A stretch of 64,000 bases of DNA from Saccharum officinarum (taxonomy: Eukaryota > Streptophyta > Magnoliopsida > Poales > Poaceae), in contig CM036231.1 of the NCBI GenBank assembly GCA_020631735.1, positions 6,165,831 to 6,229,830 on the forward strand, given 5' to 3'. Shown here one piece after another: positions 57,012-64,000 of the stretch; the stretch's first letter is position 1, and each line of letters begins with the position of its first letter. The notes beneath the pieces are model-generated. The model ran no database searches, was not told where the DNA came from, and worked only from the letters and a program-made list of their open reading frames with translations. The translations under genes and the position numbers were made by a program.

Positions 57012-57294
57012 TTATCCTATGAGTCTCACTAGTATGATAGGATCGTATAGCGTGCTATGCTATATGATCCTGGTAGAAGCCGAGTGATTTCCTGTCGCTC
57101 GCGAGAGCTAGGAAAAATATATTAATACTATTATTAGCATGCCACTATCACATGGAATATTTATGAATAATAATTGAAGACCGAGCGGGACTGGGCTTGA
57201 ATGGACCTGGACTTGGTGGGGCAACAGAGCGGGGTTCTGGTTGCATTTGTCCCGCCTGTGTCAATTAAGGACCGTTCGTTGCATTGGACACTAG

Positions 57295-58631
57295 TGTAAG
57301 ATCCAAATGGCTAGAGGTAGGGTGAATAGCCTATTTAAATTTTCTACAAGCTTTACTAAACAACAAGTTAGTAAATAAGATGGCGAAGCTAATTCTAGCA
57401 CTAGCTCAACTACTTTTATGCAAGCCACAAACAATTCTAGTGCAAGGCTATGATCTCTAGTTCACACCAACAACTCTAAGTCTCTAAACTAATTACCCAT
57501 AAGTGATGAGCTATTATACTCAAGCTAAACACGGAAAAGAACAATAAGTAAATGAGTGAGCTTGAATAGATATACCAACGTTGATGAGAAGAGATATGTC
57601 CAATGTACAAATCAATCAACGTGATCACATACACAAATGAAATCCTCGGCAATAAGATGATACAAGATTTTTTACCGATGTTCACTTGCTTCCCGGCAAG
57701 CCACTCCTCATTGTGGCGATGCACCCACTTGATGGATCGCGAGCTAATCAACTATCAAGATTTGAACCCTCAGCGGGTGCCGCACATCCACTCACAAGAT
57801 GGGGATCCTCCAAGCCACGAGCTGCACTAGAGTAGCCAATTCATGAACTCCCGCGGGGAAGGTTCAAGAACCCCTCACAATCACTTGGTGAAGCTCGAAA
57901 CAATCTTCAATTACGAGCTCAACACCACCGCTGCTCCAAGCCATCTAGGGTGTCGGGAAGCACCCAAGAGTAACAAGCAATCCACAGCAAACTCAAGAAT
58001 CAAGTGCCACCAGATGCAACTCTCAATGCAATGCACTTGAATCTCACTCAATCTCTCTAAAGTATGTAACTAAGCAAGGAGATGAGTAGAGGGGAAGTTC
58101 TCTAGCTCAAAGTGTGCCTCAATATCTCAAAATGTGCAAGAGAGAACCCCAAGGGCTGGCCACCTCTTTATTTATAGACTAGGGAAGAGGAGCTAGCCAT
58201 TAGCAATTCACTAGGTAGATTTCGGGGGCGACAGACGCGTCTGTCGCCAAGCTGATAGACGCGTCTGTCGCTCTCAAACGTCGGCACGTGTCCACTGCTC
58301 GTTCAAAATCCAACGGTCGACTCCCAGTGTCAGACGCGTTCGATGCGAGACCGCTCCAGCGTCTGTCGCGCGACAGACGCGGTCCAGAATGCTCCCGCCC
58401 CCGCTCAGCCGCGACAGACGCGTCTATCGGTCGATCAATAGACGCGGCGCAACGTCTGATGCTCGTGCGCTCGCCAGGCCGCCGAACACTAAGCGACAGA
58501 TGCTGACGCCAGCGTCTATCGTGTGAGCATCCGTGCGTCCGTCGCCTCCTCTCGCTCCTACTCCCGGCTAACACCACTATTGACGGACGCTGACATCGTG
58601 CGTCCGTCGCACGACCACCACTGCGTCTGTC
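57295..58631 (-). mobile_element. SIRE-like copia LTR fragment 1
   Basis: On the plus strand it opens tgtaagatccaaatggctagag..gggtgaatagcc, the characteristic outer end of SIRE/Maximus-type LTRs. Orientation minus is inferred from the better-preserved LTR at 59461. It carries palindromes (see 58228-58620) and breaks off at 58631 where the next LTR start begins. Confidence 0.65.
58228..58625. repeat. ACGCGT-centred palindrome cluster in LTR fragment 1
   Basis: GCGACAGACGCGTCTGTCGC is a perfect 20-base palindrome at 58228-58247. Related words (tagacgcgtctgtcgc, cgcgacagacgc, acagacgcgtcta) recur through 58450, and decayed gcgtccgtcgc words to 58620. Confidence 0.85.
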
Positions 58632-59460
58632 TGTAAGGTCCTAGATGGCTAGAGAGGGGGTGAATAGCCTATAAAAATTTCTACAAGAACCACTAAGCAA
58701 GCTTGTTAGAATAACAAACGACGTAAAGCGAGTTTTGCTTAGCCTACGGTTGTGATGCAAGCCTCTTATCCACAAGTCTAGTAGATTATGATCTCTAGTT
58801 CACACAAGGGCTATGTCACTAAACTTACACTAGTGAGCAAGCTAACAACTACTAGCAAAGGCTACCACTAGAGCTACACAAGATATTCTAGCAAATATAA
58901 ATGCAAGAGAGAGGATTGTGATTCTTATACCGACGGTGGAGTGAAGATGTTGCCAATCACCAAGATGATATACAATCAATCAATATTGACAACAACACAA
59001 TATGAAGACCAATCACCGGGAGATAAGTGACATAATATTTTTGTTCACCCGGTGTTCACTTGTGCACCGACAAGCTACGTCACCGGTTGTGTTGACCAAC
59101 ACTTAGATAGTTCCTCGGTATGACCCTCAAGTCACTTGCCCCTCAAGGCACGCCCCGCAAGGCACCACAAGACACCACTCTCAAGTGAGGTAACTCAATG
59201 ACACGCGCAATCCACTAGAGTTGCTTTTGGCGCTCCGCCGAGGAAAGCACAAGAACCTCTTACAATCAACCGGAGGTGGCCAAGAACAATCTCCTTCTCT
59301 TGCCAACACCTCCAACAATCTCCAAGCCGGCTAGGAGCGGTACTCTCCAAGAGTAACAAGAAATCCACCGGCTAAACCACCCACAAGTGCCACTAGATGC
59401 CCTCAAGCTATGTAATGCACTTTGGGATCACTCAATCTCACTTTTGATTTGCAATCAAGC
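58632..59460 (-). mobile_element. SIRE-like copia LTR fragment 2
   Basis: Opens tgtaaggtcctagatggctagagagggggtgaatagcc, a diverged relative of fragment 1. It is cut at 59460 by the start of a third LTR. The interior repeats the fragment 1 order of motifs (tgatctctagttcacac, gttcact..caag, aagagtaacaag). Confidence 0.65.
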
Positions 59461-61102
59461 TGAAAGGATCAAGATGCCCAAGAGGGGGGTGAATTTGGCT
59501 TTTCTAAAAATTAATTGCAAGAATTAAATCCTACAAGCCAAACTTCACCCCTAGTGCCTACTAGTGTTCCTTGTGATTCTACCGATAAAAGTTTTGCACC
59601 CTAAGTTCCAATCCTAGACTAGCATGACAATTCTAGGAAAGTAAACAAGCAATGAAAGTAATGCACGAAAGTAAATGCTTGAAAGTAAGGGTTAGGAACA
59701 CGGCGATGTTTTGCCGAGGTATCGGAGAGTTGCCACTCCCCACTAGTCCTCGTTGGAGCACCCGCGCAAGGGTGTAGCTCCCCCTTGATCCGCGCAAGGA
59801 ACAAGTGCTCTCTACGGGTTGATTCTTCGACACTCCATCGCGGCGAATCACCCAAAACCGCTCACAACTTAAGTTGGGTCACCCACAATCTCGTCGGATG
59901 ATCACCAAACTCCCAATCATCAATAAACCGTCTAGGTGATGGCGATCACCAAGAGTAACAAGCTAGAACTCTCACTTGACCACAACAAGCCTAATGAGAA
60001 GATGGATGCACACTTGCTACACTCTTGTCACTAGAGAGGATTCTCAAACTTTGATTCGCAAATCTCTATCCTCACTAGGGCTCTTGCACTCCCTAGCACT
60101 TCAAAGGTGTTTCTCAGCTGAACAAATGAGTAAGAGACCTCTAAAAGAGGTGGAGGGGATGTATTTATACACCCCTCAAACAAATCCAACTGTTACCTTT
60201 CGAATCAGCAAAACGCGTACTGACCGGACGCGCCTGTCGACATGACCGGACGCGTCGGTCAGGTGTAACGGTCGAAAACCGAAAACTGCGCTGAGTGACC
60301 GGACGCGCCGATCTGTGATGACCGAACGCGCAGGTCTGAGATGACCGGACGCGCCGATCAGGAATGATCGGATGCGTCCGATCATGCAAGAGTTTACTGG
60401 AAAACTGACCTGACGCATGACCGTGTCCGATCATAGGTGACCGAACACGTCAGGTCACCACGGGACCTTACTGGAACATGACCGGACGTGCCAATCATTT
60501 CACAATCGCGTCCGATTATGCTGTTTACCCTCTAGAACACGTGTCAGACTGACCACCGCGTCCGGTCCTCTCAAGGACCGCATCCGGTCGATCAGTTGAA
60601 ACCGCAGTGAAGTGTTAGTACTGACCGGACGCGTCCGGTCATGACCAGGACCGCGTCCGGTCATAGGTAAACGGCTTAAACGTCTTCTAAACGCGACGCA
60701 ACTTGAACCAAGTTGCTTCCAACTGAACTCTGAGCTTTTCTCGAGCTACCTAGTGCTAAGTTTAACAAGTGTGCACCACACCTAAACACAAGACTCACCT
60801 AGGTCAAGCTACTCGCTCATGCCCCCCTTTATAGTACGGTCAAAGGAAGAAACAAAGATTCTAACGATTATTCCAGATGTATCTCAACACCTTGACATCC
60901 GGAACTAACCGTCCTTAATCTTATCGTTGATCCTTTGAAAGCCGAAACGATTTCCATCAGGGGACATGAATACCATATTGCTCAAAGCAGTTATCATCTC
61001 CATGACCTAACTTACCAATGTTTCTGCAAAACACACGTTAGTCATGGTAATTAAGCGTTGTCATCAATTGCCGAAACCAACACCGGGGCCTAGATGCTTT
61101 CA
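59461..61102 (-). mobile_element. 3' LTR of a SIRE/Maximus-type copia element (minus strand)
   Basis: Bounded by TGAAAGGATC and its inverted partner GATGCTTTCA (short inverted termini TGAAAG/CTTTCA), 1642 bases. A polypurine tract lies directly outside at 61103-61120, which sets the element on the minus strand with its interior to the right. It contains a second palindrome cluster. The left flank would give the target duplication, but the other LTR is outside the window. Confidence 0.8.
60220..60670. repeat. ACGCGT-centred palindrome cluster in the SIRE-like 3' LTR
   Basis: The word tgaccggacgcg(t/c) and its complement recur more than ten times. The best unit is TGACCGGACGCGTCCGGTCA at 60622-60641, a perfect 20-base palindrome. 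Others have drifted (tgaccgaacgcgcagg, tgatcggatgcgtccgatca). Confidence 0.85.
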
Positions 61103-61120
61103 ATCTCCCCCTTTTTGGTG
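61103..61120 (-). promoter_or_regulatory. Polypurine tract of the minus-strand SIRE-like element
   Basis: On the minus strand the sequence is CACCAAAAAGGGGGAGAT, immediately before the LTR start TGAAAGC. This is the usual plus-strand priming tract of SIRE-type elements. Confidence 0.85.
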
Positions 61121-61520
61121 ATTGATGACAACACTTAGATTCAGAAGATATGAGTTGAGGTTTTCGATCATGCTTGGTTCACATAAGCATAAAGTTGTCA
61201 GCATAAGGGGTTAGTCAATGCTTATGTGTCCCAAGCCAACTAAGTGTACTTATAAGATAAAACATGAAGAGTTAGTACACATAAAAAAATAGCTCATATG
61301 AAATCGGAGTAAGGCACGGAAGCACAACCTTATGAGCTAAACATCATTTAGTGACATAAAACAAAATATAGTCTCACAAACTCATAGTCACACAATGCAG
61401 GGCGAGAAAAGTAAACATGATGCATGAAAGTAGCACACACGAAAAATGAAACCCTCTAACATCACTCCCCCTGAATCTATGCTTTCTCTCCCCCTTTGGC
61501 ATCAACCGCCAAAAACTAAT

Positions 61521-63976
61521 CTAGGGGTCTGACGGGGGAATAGAAGCTGTCGTGTCTGGTGCCGAGGAGCGCAGAGTGATCACAAACTGCGTAGCATCCT
61601 CCTCAGACTCTGAACTGTCAGGCTGACCCTCTAAAGCTGAACATGGCAGTGAAGTAGTCTGGGTCTGTAGATGAGGTGCAGTGACTGAAGGTATAGAAGC
61701 AACTATCGGATCGGTCACTGTCGCCTGAGCCTGAAGGACCCCTAGAGTGGGAGGATCTGTAGATGCGACTAAGGAAGGCAGAGTGTCTGTGGTAGCAGCC
61801 CCTTTCACTGGAAACACAGCAGTCTCTGAAGCCGACATGTCTGAGGTAGTCACAAAAGTCAAATGGGACGGTGTCGGTTGTCCAGTCAGCTCACTGTATG
61901 TAGCACTGAAATTAGGGAATGCCAGGCCTAAGAGGAGGTGTGGTCCCGGCTGAGCTGGTGGAGTAAAACCTGTCTGAATAGGTGTGAAGCTCAGAGACTG
62001 AAAAGTCTAAGGTATCTGCTGCTGAGGGGAGGTGTACTGAAAACTCGGCTGCCCCTGACTCTGAGGTCCACTGGACTGTAAGGCTGGAGTCAGAACGGAT
62101 GGCGGTGGCGGAACTCCCACAGTGACAAGGTGGCACAGGAGCTCTAAATACTGCTGCTGAGTGGCTGCCTGCTGCCTCTGCATCTCGAACTGCTGACGCT
62201 GAAACTCAAGCTGCTGCCTCTGAAGCTCGTCCTGGCGAGCCTGAATCTGTGCAAATGCTACAGCTGAGTCCTGTGCCTGTCACTGCATCTGTATCTCCTA
62301 TCGCTCTTGGGCCTGGGTCAACCTCTCAAGAATGGCCACCATGGCTAGATCTGAGTGTGAGGCTGAGCCAGAGCCACCGGCCTCGTGATCGTGAGACCAA
62401 GGAGAGCGATACCGGGGGATGGGTTGGTAGTCTTCATCTGTACTGTCAGTGGCCACATCCTTGGCTTGATCAGCCGACTGAGCATCTAAGTCTGCAAGCT
62501 CTGCCTCGGCAAGACCCTCAACGGTCTCGTCCTCCTCAGCGGCTGTCTCTGGTACCTCTGGCCTCTGTCTCTGTCCTGGGCCAGGTGCCTGCTCTCTAGT
62601 CACTGATGCCCACAGCTGGCGGATGTCATATTCTAGGAATGTTGTGGTAGTATCAGAGATTTCAGCTCTAATCTCTGTAGGCAACTCACAGGCAGTCCTA
62701 ATGATGAAGCAGATCCAGTGTGCATATGGGAGCTACCTATGTCCCTTGAACCCCTCTGCCAAGGTATCCTCCATCTCACAAATCATCAGATCCCAAAGGT
62801 CGAACGGGGTCTGCGAGACGAGGTGATGTATCACCCATAGCTACATGCGAGTGAGACCCTCTCTGTATCCAAGTCTAGGAAGAAGTGTCCTCCTCACTAT
62901 GGCATCCAGTACTCTTGCTATGGGTGTCAAACTGGCTGGAGTGCGTCGAGACCCTTCGCCAAAAGGCTCACGGAAGCAGGGTCAAATCAAATCAATAGGA
63001 GGCACTGTCCCGCCATGAGGGCGTCTCAGAGGAGCAGTCTATCCAAAACACAGCTGATGGATCTTGGTCTCTGAAGCAGGGAGTCTGAGAATCTCCCGTA
63101 CCCTGGTGCTGTATAACCTGCGGTCACGACCTCTGAAGGCAAAGTGAATGAACTGATGTGCAGGGTCGATCCATAGTGACGATTAAAACTCTCTGACCCA
63201 GGTTCCACAGTATGCTCTAGTCCATCCAAGTAGATCTGATAGACCAGGCAGAAAAGACAGATGTGGACGAAGTTGCTCACCAACCACCTCAACTAGTGCC
63301 TCTAGTCGACAGACTCTCTGTGGTCTGAAAGCTATTCCACTGTCGACATAGGCCCTGTAGAAATCCTCGTGCAGAGGTGTGTAGAAGCCCTCTGATGCCC
63401 AGGGATCCCGCTAGGGTGGGAACCACCGAGTGACCTCAACAAACCTGAGGGCCTGGACCTGTTTGGCTGTAGCACCCCTGAGGTCAAAGTGCTCAACTGG
63501 GGGTGACCTCTAGCCCTGGGAGGTGGACGGCCTCCACGACGCTGACCCTCTGGCCTGGGAGTGACCTGAGCACGCGTACGTCCTGAGCGACGACGCTGTG
63601 GAGTCTGTACTGTCTGCTCCTTAGTCTCCTGTGGATCCTCTGAAGGCTGCTCTACAGGGGCATCCACTGTCTCCTCTGTAGCCTCTACTGTCTCCTCTGT
63701 GGCCTCTGTGCCAAGTTGTCGACCTTCAAGATGAAAGCGACTTTCTCTAATGCGAATACCACTGCTCCTGCCACCCCTTTCTGCTGCATCAGCTACATCT
63801 GCCACTGCCTGAGCTATCTCTGCCTCTATAAGAGTTCTCTTCCTTTTCTTGGCAGCAATCTTAACTCGCTTCCCGCGAGCTATCTCTGTCCTCCTGGGGG
63901 GACTGTCATCCCCGTCACTAGGTGCCCCACCAGCATTCTTGCATCGAACCATACTGACAAGAGGATGTACTGACAC
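61521..63976 (-). pseudogene. Degenerate env-like/3' ORF region of the SIRE-like element
   Basis: Open pieces on the minus strand: 63976-63332 (starts MSVHPLVSMVRCKNAGGAPS, basic, Lys/Arg-rich about residues 35-46), a middle part with text like VSQTPFDLWDLMICEMEDTL around 62800-62740 and several stops, 62684-62298 (acidic, ending AILERLTQAQER) and 61862-61521. Between the last two lies a Gln-rich heptad-like run (LQRQQLEFQRQQFEMQRQQ, about 62234-62180), a likely coiled coil. SIRE-type elements carry an extra ORF of this kind between pol and the 3' LTR. Frame changes and stops show it is inactive. Gag, protease, integrase and reverse transcriptase would lie to the right of the window. Confidence 0.6.
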
Positions 63977-64000
63977 AAACTGAAAAGACAGATGATGTAC

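Larger units (their letters stand above)
51448..57290 (+). mobile_element. Gypsy-like LTR retrotransposon remnant (long LTR region, non-coding)
   Basis: TGTAACACCCCTGGTGTTA at about 51448, and again at 52983, is a typical start of long grass gypsy LTRs. What follows is non-coding: AT-rich (51500-51960), then a GC-rich promoter-like zone with short broken frames (54560-56180), then an AT-rich zone ending in a TA tract and 'gcgggactgggcttgaatgg'. I found no LTR end, primer site or coding domain, so the extent and class are inferred. Confidence 0.5.

Noticed and set aside
60100..60680. Possible CRISPR-like array
   Set aside because: Short irregular palindromes without constant repeat/spacer lengths, in a plant LTR; CRISPR arrays are not expected here.

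Overview
The window is nuclear DNA of a grass, probably a panicoid of the sorghum/sugarcane/Miscanthus group. This is inferred from the transposon types: a CACTA end with CACTCGGCAAA subterminal repeats, Tourist and Stowaway MITEs, SIRE-like copia LTRs carrying ACGCGT-centred palindromes, GC-rich first exons and GT-AG introns. There is one 100-base assembly gap (10573-10672). No bacterial-type features are present.

Layout. 1-2682 is the 3' part of a CACTA element holding degraded pieces of host genes (a 14-3-3 exon, an actin N-terminus and one unidentified exon). 2683-5826 has no convincing gene and includes a GC-rich block with a 131-bp minisatellite. 5827-6601 (minus) is a broken membrane-protein gene behind a TATA box. 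7338-10572 is a copia-type LTR, its primer-binding site and non-coding interior, cut by the gap.

The core (about 10.7-48 kb) is a segmentally duplicated locus carrying three copies of one family of about 200-residue, multi-helix membrane proteins that I cannot name. Copy A (11980, two frameshifts) is a pseudogene. Copies B (27095-27706) and C (43895-44491) are open. Each is followed by 3-10 kb of exon-like pieces with splice sites, apparently spliced 3' UTR, built from repeated intron-exon modules. A second small gene family (E1-E3, at about 19.9, 21.3 and 38.2 kb) lies downstream of A and B. Comparing copies exposes many insertions with empty sites in the sister copy: a 4.9-kb Mutator-like element with a 9-bp TSD carrying two putative captured genes (30124-35040), hAT elements with 8-bp TSDs, a 477-bp MULE-type foldback element, and several MITEs. 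A 2.08-kb PIF/Harbinger-type element (41711-43789) sits about 105 bp upstream of the ATG of copy C.

Between copies A and B (21.9-25.9 kb) lie a gypsy reverse-transcriptase scrap and a captured, stop-containing fragment of succinyl-CoA ligase alpha. 48-64 kb is transposon territory: an L1-type endonuclease fragment, a MITE, a 1.54-kb tandem duplication of a gypsy-like LTR region with an hAT element in one copy, three SIRE-like LTR starts head to tail, and the degenerate env-like 3' region of a minus-strand SIRE-like element running off the right edge.

Only B and C (and possibly E3 and the genes inside the Mutator-like element) are candidates for functional host genes. Everything else is mobile DNA, its relics or duplicated flanks.
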